64,000 nucleotides of DNA from Methanospirillum purgamenti (GTDB lineage: Archaea; Halobacteriota; Methanomicrobia; Methanomicrobiales; Methanospirillaceae). Positions within the stretch are counted from its first letter, which is position 1, and the number at the start of each line of letters is the position of its first letter. The notes below the pieces were generated by a model. It was not told where the DNA came from. It did not search any database and saw only the letters and a list, made by a program, of their open reading frames with translations. Made by a program: the position numbers and the translations under genes. Location of the stretch: assembly GCF_018502485.1 (NCBI RefSeq), contig NZ_CP075546.1; one strand, 5' to 3'. Of this stretch, positions 52,944-61,966 are shown in pieces.

Positions 52944-54413
52944 ATGGATTGGGCTGAGAAGTATCGTCCCCGACATCTGAATGAGATGGTGGGTAACCGG
53001 GAGGCATTACACCAGATGAGTGAATGGGCCACTCGATGGACAACAAACTCACCCCCTCTCATTCTTTATGGGAAACCAGGCATTGGGAAAACGTCTAGTG
53101 CCTGGGCTCTCGCACATGATATGAACTGGGAAGTTGTAGAACTGAATGCCAGTGATCAAAGAACAAAAGCAGTTATTGAAAAGGTAGCAGGTGGGAGCGC
53201 CAGTACTGGATCATTGACTGGTGCTTTCCGAAAACTTATCATTTTGGACGAAGCTGACAATCTTCAGGGGAATGCAGATCGCGGAGGTGCAAGGGCTATT
53301 GCAGAAGTTATCAGACAGGCACGCCAGCCCCTTATCCTTATTGCGAATGATCTGTATGGACTGGATGGGACTATTCGAAACCTCTGTACAAAAATTCAGT
53401 TTAAAGCTCTCCCTGCAAAATCATTAGTACCACGTTTACGAGAAATTTGTTCAAAGGAAGAACTATCCTGTTCCATACAGGCTCTTACTGACATTGCTGA
53501 ACAGGCTGGAGGGGACATACGGTCCGCAGTAACGATGTTATATGCTTCTGCTATTGGACGTGATGAAATAGGAAAGGATGACGTTTCAATTTCAGCGAAG
53601 GATAACAGGGCTAGTATTTTTGATCTGGTTGCGGCAACATTAGGGTACAGACAAGCACCTTCTCTTCTGGAGATGGGAATGTCAGTAGATGAAACTCCTG
53701 ATGCTATTCTTCAATGGATTGAAAGCAATCTAGGTGTTCTACCTGAAAAAAATAAAAACTCCCAGGCATATGGGGCATTATCCCGGGCGGATATGTACCT
53801 TGGATATACTTTTAAAAATCAATACTACACACTTTGGCGATATGCGAGTGCAATGATGCTTCTTGGTGTGCATGATGTCATGAAGGGGCGTCCATCTGGA
53901 TATGCAAAAATTATGCCCCCATCAAGATGGCGACAGATGTCTGTTGCGAAAAGACAAAAATTGATGCGTGAACAATTGTTATCCAATTTAGGATCAGATA
54001 TGCATATGTCAGCATCATCAGTCCGAAATCTTTATTTGTGTCCCGTATCCCTTCTAGCCAAACAGTTTCCTGATCCTTTTGCCAGAGAATTTAATCTGGA
54101 TGTTGATCAACTCGATATTTTAATTCACGACACAGCAACGGCCAAATCAATCGTTAAAGCTATAGAAGATGAAAGAAAACAGATAGAAAAGGAATTAAAG
54201 AAAAAAAAGAAGGAGGAAGAGGCAAAAGCTAAGAAATCCAAAGTTACCAAAAAAGGATCAGACAAAACCACAGGTACTGTTTCATCCATCGAGACTCTTG
54301 TTTGTCAGGAAAAAAAGGGAATAAATCCAAGGGAAGAGAATTCTGAAAAAACAGATGACAAATCAATAGAAAAGGATAAAAAAACTTCTCAATCAACATT
54401 ATTTAATTTTTAA
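52944..54413 (+). CDS. rfcL: Replication factor C large subunit
   Basis: The large subunit of the clamp loader that opens PCNA. The 489-residue AAA+ protein starts MDWAEKYRPRHLNEMVGN and shows Walker A YGKPGIGKTSSAWAL, Walker B LIILDEADNLQG, and a sensor-type IANDLYGLD. The C-terminal ~100 residues are very Lys/Glu-rich and end in QSTLFNF, a PCNA-interacting PIP box. I chose the ATG at 52944 because family members begin at MDWAEKY; an ATG at 52896 would add 16 residues of uncertain origin and may match a TATA-driven leaderless start near 52890. Its end overlaps the convergent UPF0146 gene by 11 bp. Confidence 0.95.
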   Translation: MDWAEKYRPRHLNEMVGNREALHQMSEWATRWTTNSPPLILYGKPGIGKTSSAWALAHDMNWEVVELNASDQRTKAVIEKVAGGSASTGSLTGAFRKLIILDEADNLQGNADRGGARAIAEVIRQARQPLILIANDLYGLDGTIRNLCTKIQFKALPAKSLVPRLREICSKEELSCSIQALTDIAEQAGGDIRSAVTMLYASAIGRDEIGKDDVSISAKDNRASIFDLVAATLGYRQAPSLLEMGMSVDETPDAILQWIESNLGVLPEKNKNSQAYGALSRADMYLGYTFKNQYYTLWRYASAMMLLGVHDVMKGRPSGYAKIMPPSRWRQMSVAKRQKLMREQLLSNLGSDMHMSASSVRNLYLCPVSLLAKQFPDPFAREFNLDVDQLDILIHDTATAKSIVKAIEDERKQIEKELKKKKKEEEAKAKKSKVTKKGSDKTTGTVSSIETLVCQEKKGINPREENSEKTDDKSIEKDKKTSQSTLFNF

Positions 54414-54801
54414 CATACTGGTGAAGAGAAACATCACATCCCGAAACAGGGGCAGGTTTGTCTGTCCCTTCAAATCCGAGATGATATATTAATAAATCAA
54501 CTCCTATTGCTTGTGCAAGTCTGATAAGACAAGGGATCATCTCTTCTACAGGTCTTATGGCATAAATACACTCACAATCACTGTAGAGTGATAATTGAGG
54601 TGAAAAAACATCATCATACACATATGGTATAAATAACATCTTTTTTGGAACAACAATATCTGTACATCGCTTTAAAACACCTGCTCGAAACAATAAATGG
54701 GCAGCATGAAGGTTTTCTCCAGCCCCTGTTTCGACCGCTGAGCGGTACCTCCAAACGATGTAGCGGGCAATCTCCGTCTCAATATGTTTATACCCGCTCA
54801 T
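54403..54801 (-). CDS. UPF0146 family protein
   Basis: A 132-residue archaeal protein resembling UPF0146 (MJ0688-type), a small Rossmann-like fold related to SAM-dependent enzymes but without a clear catalytic set. It begins YKHIETEIARYIVWRY; the family's glycine-type turn is seen as VETGAGENLHAAHLLFRAG near residue 23, followed by VPYVYDDVFSPQLSLY-like (IPYVYDDVFSPQL) and IYAIRPVEEMIPCLIRLAQAIGVDLLIYHLGFEG. The start is only 17 bp from the divergent amzA start, and the 3' end overlaps rfcL. Function unknown. Confidence 0.75.
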   Translation of the reverse strand: MSGYKHIETEIARYIVWRYRSAVETGAGENLHAAHLLFRAGVLKRCTDIVVPKKMLFIPYVYDDVFSPQLSLYSDCECIYAIRPVEEMIPCLIRLAQAIGVDLLIYHLGFEGTDKPAPVSGCDVSLHQYVKN

Positions 54802-54818
54802 TACCCAGATTATTGGAG

Positions 54819-55364
54819 ATGAATATCCTTATTTTTTGGGATCGCGGGGCACCAGCAGGTCTAGAAATTCCTGTTTATCGGATCATTTCTCAAATTCTGG
54901 ATATTCCGGCTTCAGTATGTGAGAGTCCTGTTTTATATAATGGCTTTGACAGGACGAGAAATCAGTTTGATGCAAGTGAAATATTAACCTGTCTTGATAT
55001 TTTCTCGCGCCGGAATGGAGAAAAAAACTTAATACTCCTGGTAATCGGTGATGATATATACCGTCAGAATACCAGGTATGTATTCGGACTATCACGCCCT
55101 GCAACTGGAACTGCTGTGATCTCTTCAGCACGACTTAAAAATGAATATTGGGGTCTCCCTTCTGATGAAATGATGTTAGTAGACCGATTATCACGGGAAG
55201 GTGCTCATGAACTTGGTCATTTACTCCATCTTGATCATTGTGATAACCCATCCTGTATTATGGCAAATCCTCTAACACTGGATGATCTTGATAATAAAAA
55301 ATCTATGTTATGTCATCTGTGTCTAGGGAAAATCCAGCGATCTCCAATAACCGTTTCGATATAA
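54819..55364 (+). CDS. amzA: Archaemetzincin metallopeptidase
   Basis: A 181-residue zinc peptidase. The signature HELGHLLHLDHCDNPSCIM near residue 129 gives the three zinc-binding His/Asp-type ligands and the Glu base, plus the cysteines that, with CHLC near 167, make the second structural zinc site typical of archaemetzincins. The N-terminus reads MNILIFWDRGAPAGLE. The ATG at 54819 is preferred. A TATA-like TTTATA near 54788 would place the transcript start at or just before the ATG, so it is probably leaderless. Substrate unknown. Confidence 0.92.
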   Translation: MNILIFWDRGAPAGLEIPVYRIISQILDIPASVCESPVLYNGFDRTRNQFDASEILTCLDIFSRRNGEKNLILLVIGDDIYRQNTRYVFGLSRPATGTAVISSARLKNEYWGLPSDEMMLVDRLSREGAHELGHLLHLDHCDNPSCIMANPLTLDDLDNKKSMLCHLCLGKIQRSPITVSI

Positions 55365-55373
55365 AATTTATTT

Positions 55374-56210
55374 TTATTGATTCTCTAAAATTTTTAAATT
55401 TTCTTTCGCTATTTCATTTTCTGGATTTAATTCGACTGCTTTTTTATATGCAGTCATTGATTCATTATACGCACCTGAGGCATACAAAACATTTCCATAA
55501 TTATACCATCCCTGGTCAAATTCAGGTTTTGTGATAGTGGCATTTTTAAGAGCATTTTGAGCCTCATTCATTCTTCCAAGTAGATAGAGAATTCTACCTA
55601 AATTATTCCACGCATAACCATTATCCGGATTCAACATTGTTGCTTTTTGTAATGCAACAACGGCATCATTGTATCTATGTTGTTCTGAATATGCCCATCC
55701 CAGATTATTCCATGCATCAGAAAAGTTATTATCAAGGTTAAGTGCGATTTGAAGCGCAGAAATTGCATCATCTACTCTTCCAAGCCGAATCAATGTATAC
55801 CCTAATGTACTTTGGGCATATTTATTTCCTGGATCTGTTTTTATTGCTCTATCAAGAGCATCATATGCTTTGTCAAATCTTCCGAGTTCATTGTATGCCC
55901 AACCCATATTTGTCCAGAAAATGCTATTGTTAGGATCAAGACGGGTGGCATTTTCAAGGGGATCAATTGCCTCCTCAAACCTTCCCAAATTGTTAAGTGC
56001 ATATCCAATTGAATTCCAGATAACTGGATCAGTAGTATTATTGAGGGTATAATTCTTTAGAATTGTTAATCCCTCTTCATAAGAACCATTTTGAATCAAA
56101 TCCTGAGCTATTGATGGTTCGGGAAGCATTTCTGTTGCAAAAACTCCGAATCCAAATTCAAACAGACATAGGAAAATAAAAATGAATACAATAGACACAA
56201 ATCTTTTCAT
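55374..56210 (-). CDS. Exported TPR-repeat protein
   Basis: A 278-residue protein. The first ~25 residues are hydrophobic (FVSIVFIFIFLCLFEFGFGVFA), a signal peptide or anchor, so the rest is extracytoplasmic. From about residue 35 there are about seven 34-residue TPRs (AWNNLGWAYSEQHRYNDAVVALQKATMLNPDNG and similar), very regular and Asn-rich. Regular TPRs outside the cell suggest a role in surface assembly. It is convergent with amzA (9 bp). No catalytic domain. Similar TPRs occur at the C-terminus of the secreted protein at 18035. Confidence 0.85.
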   Translation of the reverse strand: MKRFVSIVFIFIFLCLFEFGFGVFATEMLPEPSIAQDLIQNGSYEEGLTILKNYTLNNTTDPVIWNSIGYALNNLGRFEEAIDPLENATRLDPNNSIFWTNMGWAYNELGRFDKAYDALDRAIKTDPGNKYAQSTLGYTLIRLGRVDDAISALQIALNLDNNFSDAWNNLGWAYSEQHRYNDAVVALQKATMLNPDNGYAWNNLGRILYLLGRMNEAQNALKNATITKPEFDQGWYNYGNVLYASGAYNESMTAYKKAVELNPENEIAKENLKILENQ

Positions 56211-56275
56211 GATACTATGAAATATACATTAATAGGCTAAAAAAAGATTTGTAATATCAACTTTTCTGATAAAGA

Positions 56276-57313
56276 TCAGATTTTTGGTTTCTTTTTGAGA
56301 GCGTCCACGAGAAGATCTATTGTAGATTCTACGTCTTTTAAATCTACAACTTCAACCGGAGAGTGGATATATCGTGACGGTACTGATAAAGGAATGCTTG
56401 GGATGCCATCCCGTACAAGGTTAATTATTGAAGCATCAGTATTTCCACCATCACCTACTTCAAGCTGGTATGGTATCTTCATTTTATCACCGGCTGAACG
56501 AAGCCAGGTTACAAGTCTGTTATCTGCTAATAGTCCTCTTCCTGAAGCACTTGCAAGTACAAGGACCGGTCCTTTTCCCATTTCCGGAGATGCCTCTTTT
56601 TTTGATACTCCTGGATGATCACCGGGGATAGTAACATCTGTTGCAATCGCAACATCCGGATTTAAGGCAAAGGCACTTACCTTGGCTCCTTTAAGCCCGA
56701 TCTCTTCCTGAACTGTAAACACTGCATAGATGGTCATTGAAGTTTTCATCCTGCGAAGTGTTTCAATAAGAACTAATACACCAACCCTGTTATCAAGGGC
56801 TTTACCAGTCACTCTATTATTAGCGAGTTTAATAAGTTCTTGTTCTATTGTTACCGGTGTCCCGATTTCAATACCTAGTCCGGCTGCTTCTTCTGCAGAT
56901 GAAGCACCAATATCGATAAAGAGATCTTCCATTTTTATCTCTTTTTTTCGATCTTCAGGTGTCATGACATGAGGAGGTTTAGATCCTATGACACCTGGTA
57001 CCGGACCTTTCGTGCCATGTAAGACTACACGCTGAGTATGGAGTGTCGGATTAAACCATCCTCCAATACCGACGAATTTTATGAACCCCTTATCATCAAT
57101 ATATTGAACCATCAGACCGATCTCATCCATATGAGATGCGATCATTACCGAGAAATCAGATCCTTTTTTAATTGCAATAAGGTTGCCAAGCCGGTCTTCA
57201 GTTATTTCATCAACATATCCGTCAAGTTCCTTTCTGATAATAGTCTTGATATTCCCTTCAAAACCAGAAAGGCCATGTGCATCAGATAATTTTTTTAATA
57301 AATCATATACCAT
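56276..57313 (-). CDS. M42 family aminopeptidase (TET-type)
   Basis: A 345-residue dinuclear metallo-aminopeptidase of the M42 family, which forms tetrahedral complexes that trim peptides released by the proteasome. Metal and catalytic motifs: ASHMDEIGLMV near residue 60, KALDNRVGVLVLIE near 175, VFTVQEEIGLKGAK near 205 (catalytic Glu pair), and IATDVTIPGDHPG near 230. The C-terminal YIHSPVEVVD holds a further ligand His. The ATG overlaps the aminotransferase stop by one base and GAGG lies 7 bases upstream, so the two genes are coupled. Confidence 0.92.
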   Translation of the reverse strand: MVYDLLKKLSDAHGLSGFEGNIKTIIRKELDGYVDEITEDRLGNLIAIKKGSDFSVMIASHMDEIGLMVQYIDDKGFIKFVGIGGWFNPTLHTQRVVLHGTKGPVPGVIGSKPPHVMTPEDRKKEIKMEDLFIDIGASSAEEAAGLGIEIGTPVTIEQELIKLANNRVTGKALDNRVGVLVLIETLRRMKTSMTIYAVFTVQEEIGLKGAKVSAFALNPDVAIATDVTIPGDHPGVSKKEASPEMGKGPVLVLASASGRGLLADNRLVTWLRSAGDKMKIPYQLEVGDGGNTDASIINLVRDGIPSIPLSVPSRYIHSPVEVVDLKDVESTIDLLVDALKKKPKI

Positions 57314-58419
57314 TATTCATCCTCAAAAACTGGTTTCATCAGCTCTATTGCAGCTCGTATATTTTCACGTGAGGTAGCATAACTAAATCGGGCATACTCT
57401 TTTCCTGATGGTCCAAAAGCATCACCAGGAACAACGATGACTCCTGCATCCATAATCTGCTTTGTTTTATCAATTCCAAGAGGAACGAAGGCATAAAATG
57501 CACCCTGAGGAACAGGGAAAGAAACTCCGATCTCGGTAAACCCTGATGTTAAAATATCCCTTCTGGCCTGATATTCATCCCGCATCATTTTTACACAGGA
57601 TTGATCTCCGGTATATGCTGCAAGTCCTGCATACTGGCTAATAGATGTGGCGCAGGTCTGGCAATACTGGTGAACTTTCAAGCATTGTTCCATATATTCT
57701 GAAGGACCAGCAATACATCCTAGCCGCCAGCCAGTCATTGCATAGGTTTTACTAGCCGCATTCACGGTGAGGACATCATCACCAAAAGTCCCTGCACTTG
57801 CATGAACAGAATCATATATGATGTGTTCATACACTTCATCTGATAATACTGTAACACCAGCATCCATTGCAGATTCAACGAGAGCCTTGATTGATTCAGG
57901 AGATTCCACAGCCCCTGTTGGATTGCAGGGGGAATTTAATATCAGAAGACGGGCACCGTTGAGTTTTTCTTTCAATGCTTCCTGATCGATGTGTAGATCT
58001 TTTTTTAACGGAATAAAATCAGAAATACCTCCAGCTAGTCTCACACAGGCTTCATATGAAACAAATCCAGGATCTGTCAGGAGAACTCGATCTCCATTAT
58101 CAACAAGACTTTGAATGGCGATAAAGAGAGCCTCTCCTGCTCCGGCGGTTACAATTATCTCATCAGGATTATATGACAGATTATTTTCCGACTTAAATTT
58201 TACAGATAACGCTTCTCTTAATTCAGGCAGGCCTGCATTAAATGTGTATCCGGTTTTCCCTTCTTGAATAGCCTGAATAGCAGCATTTTTAATGTGAGAT
58301 GGTGTATCAAAATCTGGCTGACCTAATGTCATATTAATTGAATCAGGTTTTGCAGCCTGGAAAAATTTCCGGATACCAGACATTTCAATATTTTGAGCGC
58401 GTGTTGAAATTTTTTTCAT
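57313..58419 (-). CDS. Class I PLP-dependent aminotransferase
   Basis: A 368-residue aspartate-aminotransferase-fold enzyme. Motifs: NMTLGQPDFDTP at the start, TVTAGAGEALFIA-like (IVTAGAGEALF), LLTDPGFVSYE, LNSPCNPTGAVES, VLSDEVYEHIIYD, the PLP lysine in AASKTYAMTGWRLG near residue 222, and the carboxylate-binding Arg in YARFSYATSRENI. Substrate (aspartate, alanine or aromatic) cannot be told. It lies 5 bp after the hexuloisomerase gene and overlaps the M42 gene. Confidence 0.93.
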   Translation of the reverse strand: MKKISTRAQNIEMSGIRKFFQAAKPDSINMTLGQPDFDTPSHIKNAAIQAIQEGKTGYTFNAGLPELREALSVKFKSENNLSYNPDEIIVTAGAGEALFIAIQSLVDNGDRVLLTDPGFVSYEACVRLAGGISDFIPLKKDLHIDQEALKEKLNGARLLILNSPCNPTGAVESPESIKALVESAMDAGVTVLSDEVYEHIIYDSVHASAGTFGDDVLTVNAASKTYAMTGWRLGCIAGPSEYMEQCLKVHQYCQTCATSISQYAGLAAYTGDQSCVKMMRDEYQARRDILTSGFTEIGVSFPVPQGAFYAFVPLGIDKTKQIMDAGVIVVPGDAFGPSGKEYARFSYATSRENIRAAIELMKPVFEDE

Positions 58420-58424
58420 ACGTA

Positions 58425-59024
58425 TTACTCGATGTTTGCATGACGGCCTTTCAGCTCTGATTCATCAGTCTGGGTAATTTCCATAAGACGAGAAATTACA
58501 GCATCACAAAATGTCATCGCTGCAGTTTCAAACAGTGTTCCCAGGGGTGCAAAGGATTTGTGTTCTCCAAGCATCTGCCTGGTGTCATATTCTTTACTTT
58601 CATCAGGAATATTATCTCTATAATTTTCAATAATTACTATTGAGTTAGAGATTTTTCCGATAGGAGAGTCTGGATTTGATGTAACAAGAGAAATTCGACC
58701 CCCGATCTCTTTTGCTGTCTGAACAATTTCAACAATTGTTCTTGTCTTTCCTGATCCTGATAATACAACAATGAGATCTCCGGTTTGAAGTGCCGGAGTG
58801 ATCGTTTCACCAACAACATAACTTATCATGCCAAGGTGCATGAGTCGCATTGCAAATGCTTTTGCAACAAGACCAGATCTTCCTGCACCCATCACGTAAA
58901 TTCGTTTGGCATCCAGGAGTTCTTTTATAAAATGAGATACTTCATCATCAGAAATATGATCTGCGATGGCATTTATACGAGTAGCCATCAGTTTCATCAT
59001 ATCCTGTACGCGGTGCTGGTTCAT
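58425..59024 (-). CDS. hxlB: 6-phospho-3-hexuloisomerase
   Basis: Interconverts hexulose 6-phosphate and fructose 6-phosphate. In archaea, with hexulose-phosphate synthase, it supplies ribose phosphate and removes formaldehyde. The 199-residue SIS-domain protein shows YVMGAGRSGLVAKAFAMRLMHLG near residue 43, VLSGSGKTRTIVEI near 88 and FAPLGTLFETAAMTFCDAVI near 158, typical of the family. No hexulose-phosphate synthase gene is adjacent. It is 5 bp upstream of the aminotransferase gene and seems co-transcribed. Confidence 0.9.
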   Translation of the reverse strand: MNQHRVQDMMKLMATRINAIADHISDDEVSHFIKELLDAKRIYVMGAGRSGLVAKAFAMRLMHLGMISYVVGETITPALQTGDLIVVLSGSGKTRTIVEIVQTAKEIGGRISLVTSNPDSPIGKISNSIVIIENYRDNIPDESKEYDTRQMLGEHKSFAPLGTLFETAAMTFCDAVISRLMEITQTDESELKGRHANIE

Positions 59025-59054
59025 ACTTGAGTATACTTTCCGACCAATTCCTCT

Positions 59055-60593
59055 TCAGGATATCGTACTGAGGTCAGAGAGATATTGATGTTTATAGGTG
59101 TGTGATTCACATGCCGGTATCAATTCCTTATCCTGCATAATGGAAATAGGACCATGACCACAGCAATAGAGCAGGTGTTTTCCTTTCTCACGAAGTGATG
59201 CATCAATATCAGATGCAAGTTTTGTCAGGGCTTTTCGCTCACTTTTGACGAGATCTGGATCGACATTTACTGTTGTAACCAGATATACAGCAAAATTGTT
59301 GTAAGCACTCCTCTCTGGACTAAGGTATTTCAGGTTTAAAATAGTGTCTGATGTAAAAAGAAGGCCGGCTTCTTTACAGAGTACGTAAATAAGACCATGT
59401 TGATGTCCGCCATGCCCCTCCAGGATTTGAAAGGTATATCCACCAGCAGTGAACGTAGAAAGAACAGGGAATTCTCCTTCTTTGTCTTTTCCTGCAGGTG
59501 GTAAAAGTGAAATCGAATCAGGAGTTGTCATTCGTGCAAATAAATTGATCATTACTGTATAGACCTGTTCAAGAACAAGATCCTGAGATGTGGCACCCCA
59601 AGCACGATTATTTGTTCTGATAATCTCCCAGGTCCCTTCATGGGTATAGACTGGGCAATCAAAAAATCCTGATGCACCACAGTGATCAGTATCTCCATGG
59701 GTCAGAATTATCCGTGAAAAATTTTCTTTTCCTCCAAGTCCATAATGCTTGAACATTAAAAGAACATCTTCATGATAAATTCCATATCCGGTATCGATCA
59801 TGATCCGTTCCTCAGGAGTATCAATTACAAAGATGCTTCCCCCACCAGGGAGCTGAAAGCAATAGAGCGTTACAGTATCAGAAATTGAGATCTTCTGGAC
59901 ATCTGCATAAAATCCATCTCCAGTTGTTTCTTTCAAACGTTTCCCGTTGAGGAGAATTTGTTCCAGAACGTCCTGGTATTCCTTTCCATATTCTGTTAAT
60001 TGTTGGGCAAGGTGACTAAACTGATGGAGAAGTCCAAGAATGTGCGGATCTTCAAGATTATCTAGAATCTCATTGACACGTGCCGCATATCTGACATAAA
60101 AAAGGCTCCCGTCATCACAACTGTCTCCACAATCATAGCCTTCTATTTCAACTGCATACTCGGATCGAATTGCCTGAATCAATTCTTCGGTCCGTGAAGG
60201 TTTTCGAACCCTGAGCATGACATGCAAACGGTCAGGATATCTACCGCGGTTATCAAAAGAAAGGGAACTAATTTCTGCCTGGTAAGAGTCAAGGATGGTA
60301 AGGATTCTATGAAGTGTTCCTGGAATCTCTGGAACAATAATAGTAAATCTGATACTTCTAGGATAGGTGACTGTGGTCTGAAGATATCCTTCTTCTAATA
60401 AGGCCTGCTCTCCTTTTCTGCAATCTGATTCATCTCCAGATACTGAAAAAAATGCAGTTACGGGATCTAATGACCGGTTAAAATGGCATCGTGTTATTGT
60501 CAGTCCGGATGAAGCAATGAGCCGAACTGCATCAAGAAGAGAACCCGTATCCGGAATTCTTATTATAAAGAATTCAGTCCTGTCCGTTGGCAT
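59055..60593 (-). CDS. ACT-domain / metallo-beta-lactamase fold hydrolase
   Basis: A 512-residue fusion. Residues ~5-75 and ~80-150 are two ACT-like amino-acid-binding modules (FFIIRIPDTGSLLDAVRLIA; FTIIVPEIPGTLHRILTIL). Residues ~160-225 are helical, and residues ~230-510 are a metallo-beta-lactamase domain: MIDTGYGIYHED, the zinc motif LTHGDTDHCG near 300, LEGHGGHQHGL near 394 and TSDTIL near 417 with CCGHGP near the end. ACT regions usually sense amino acids, so the hydrolase may be allosterically controlled. Substrate unknown. It is downstream of apbC and a small gene. Confidence 0.85.
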   Translation of the reverse strand: MPTDRTEFFIIRIPDTGSLLDAVRLIASSGLTITRCHFNRSLDPVTAFFSVSGDESDCRKGEQALLEEGYLQTTVTYPRSIRFTIIVPEIPGTLHRILTILDSYQAEISSLSFDNRGRYPDRLHVMLRVRKPSRTEELIQAIRSEYAVEIEGYDCGDSCDDGSLFYVRYAARVNEILDNLEDPHILGLLHQFSHLAQQLTEYGKEYQDVLEQILLNGKRLKETTGDGFYADVQKISISDTVTLYCFQLPGGGSIFVIDTPEERIMIDTGYGIYHEDVLLMFKHYGLGGKENFSRIILTHGDTDHCGASGFFDCPVYTHEGTWEIIRTNNRAWGATSQDLVLEQVYTVMINLFARMTTPDSISLLPPAGKDKEGEFPVLSTFTAGGYTFQILEGHGGHQHGLIYVLCKEAGLLFTSDTILNLKYLSPERSAYNNFAVYLVTTVNVDPDLVKSERKALTKLASDIDASLREKGKHLLYCCGHGPISIMQDKELIPACESHTYKHQYLSDLSTIS

Positions 60594-60608
60594 GATATTT
60601 TCTCGTTT

Positions 60609-60923
60609 TTAATCAGAATCAGATACGAAACTTTCACGATCGATAAATAGTCCACCAAATATCGTTCGTTCAATCATTTCTGAAACAAATCGCATTTTTT
60701 GTGCCTCTTCCATATCACTATTTCTGTGAATCTCAGAATATAACTGGAGACGTAGCAGCCCAAACCGCAATTTCTCTAATAGTGTGTCGTTTAGAGTGAT
60801 GGCGTCACGGTAAATGGGTTCAACAAGGTCTGGAAATTGAGTTATATCTTCCAGACATGTAACAATTTGAGAATAGATAGGAAGGTTTTCTTCCTTTCCA
60901 CAAAGAACTGATAAATAATTCAT
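60609..60923 (-). CDS. Small helical protein, unknown function
   Basis: A 104-residue, mostly alpha-helical soluble protein (YRDAITLNDTLLEKLRFGLLRLQLYSEIHRNS) with an acidic C-terminus ending SDSD. I recognise no family. It lies between apbC (2-bp gap) and the ACT-hydrolase gene (15-bp gap) on the same strand, so it belongs to a three-gene operon. No Cys or catalytic motif. Confidence 0.7.
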   Translation of the reverse strand: MNYLSVLCGKEENLPIYSQIVTCLEDITQFPDLVEPIYRDAITLNDTLLEKLRFGLLRLQLYSEIHRNSDMEEAQKMRFVSEMIERTIFGGLFIDRESFVSDSD

Positions 60924-60925
60924 TT

Positions 60926-61801
60926 CTATTTTTCTACAATGCTGACCAGGTGTTCCATAACGGTGTCAACTGCTTTCCATGTCTGTGAGTCTTTCTGACG
61001 TATGATAAATGGTCGCCCTTCATCTCCGGCTTTTCTGACTTCTGGATCAAGGGGAAGACTTCCAAGGAAAGGAACGTTATGTTCCTGGGCAATACGTTCT
61101 CCTCCTCCTTTTCCAAAAAGATCCACCTCTTCACCGCAATGTGGGCAAATGAATCCACTCATATTTTCAATGACACCTATTACTTTGAGTCCTAGTTGTT
61201 CTACAAAAGTTATGGCCTTAGTCGAGTCAAGAGTTGAAACTTCCTGAGGTGTTGTTACGATAACTGCGCCACGAAGGTTTGGTGCCATCTGTGCAATCGT
61301 TAAAGCCTCATCTCCGGTACCCGGAGGAAGATCAACTACAAGATAGTCCAGAGATCCCCATGCGGTATCTTCAAGGAATTGTTTGATGGCGCCAGATTTC
61401 ATCGCCCCACGCCAGATAACTGGTGCGTGTTTTTCTGGAAGCAGGAATGCCATCGACACAACCTGTAATGATCCGGTTACTTTTACCGGGACAATTTTAT
61501 TTTGATCTGCAAGGAGTTTGTGATCTTCAATTCCTAACATTTTTGGAACATTCGGTCCATGAATATCCAAATCTAAAAGACCTACCTGTTTTCCGTGATT
61601 CGAGAGGGCATATGCAAGGTTTACTGCAACAGTGGATTTACCTACTCCTCCTTTTCCAGAAAGAACAAGAATTACATGTTTCACATCAATGTCTGCTTTC
61701 GGTGGGAGATTTCCTGCAGCTGATGGGCAGCTGGCGCCGGAAGGACAGGATGAACAGTTATTATCACAGGATCCAGGAGTTGGTTTGTTCGTATCAGACA
61801 T
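60926..61801 (-). CDS. apbC: Mrp/Nbp35-type Fe-S cluster carrier ATPase
   Basis: A P-loop ATPase of the Mrp/ApbC/Nbp35 group, which assembles or transfers [4Fe-4S] clusters. The 291-residue protein has an N-terminal Cys cluster (CDNNCSSCPSGASC, residues 12-25, as in Nbp35), Walker A VLSGKGGVGKSTVAV near residue 47, DLDIHGPNVPKMLG, VVDLPPGTGDEALT and the C-terminal CPHCG that holds the shared cluster. I chose the ATG at 61801 because GAGG lies 9 bases upstream; the ATG at 61816 has no site. First gene of a three-gene unit. Confidence 0.95.
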   Translation of the reverse strand: MSDTNKPTPGSCDNNCSSCPSGASCPSAAGNLPPKADIDVKHVILVLSGKGGVGKSTVAVNLAYALSNHGKQVGLLDLDIHGPNVPKMLGIEDHKLLADQNKIVPVKVTGSLQVVSMAFLLPEKHAPVIWRGAMKSGAIKQFLEDTAWGSLDYLVVDLPPGTGDEALTIAQMAPNLRGAVIVTTPQEVSTLDSTKAITFVEQLGLKVIGVIENMSGFICPHCGEEVDLFGKGGGERIAQEHNVPFLGSLPLDPEVRKAGDEGRPFIIRQKDSQTWKAVDTVMEHLVSIVEK

Positions 61802-61917
61802 ATTGATCTTCCTCATTCAGTGATTCCATATTATTCGCCTCACTTTGGCATAAATAAGATCATGATTTTCACTGTGAACCAGTATAATTTCATCTGTTTG
61901 TAAGGGCCCTAACTTCA

Positions 61918-61931
61918 CGCTATAAATATTT
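61918..61931 (+). promoter_or_regulatory. TATA box of the 61967 gene
   Basis: CGCTATAAATATTT is a near-consensus archaeal TATA box. Transcription should start near 61950, leaving a leader of about 15-20 bases before the ATG at 61967, with GAGGG at 61955-61959 as ribosome site. Confidence 0.5.
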
Positions 61932-61966
61932 AAGTCACCCATGTTGTATCAGCAGAGGGCTGCCTG

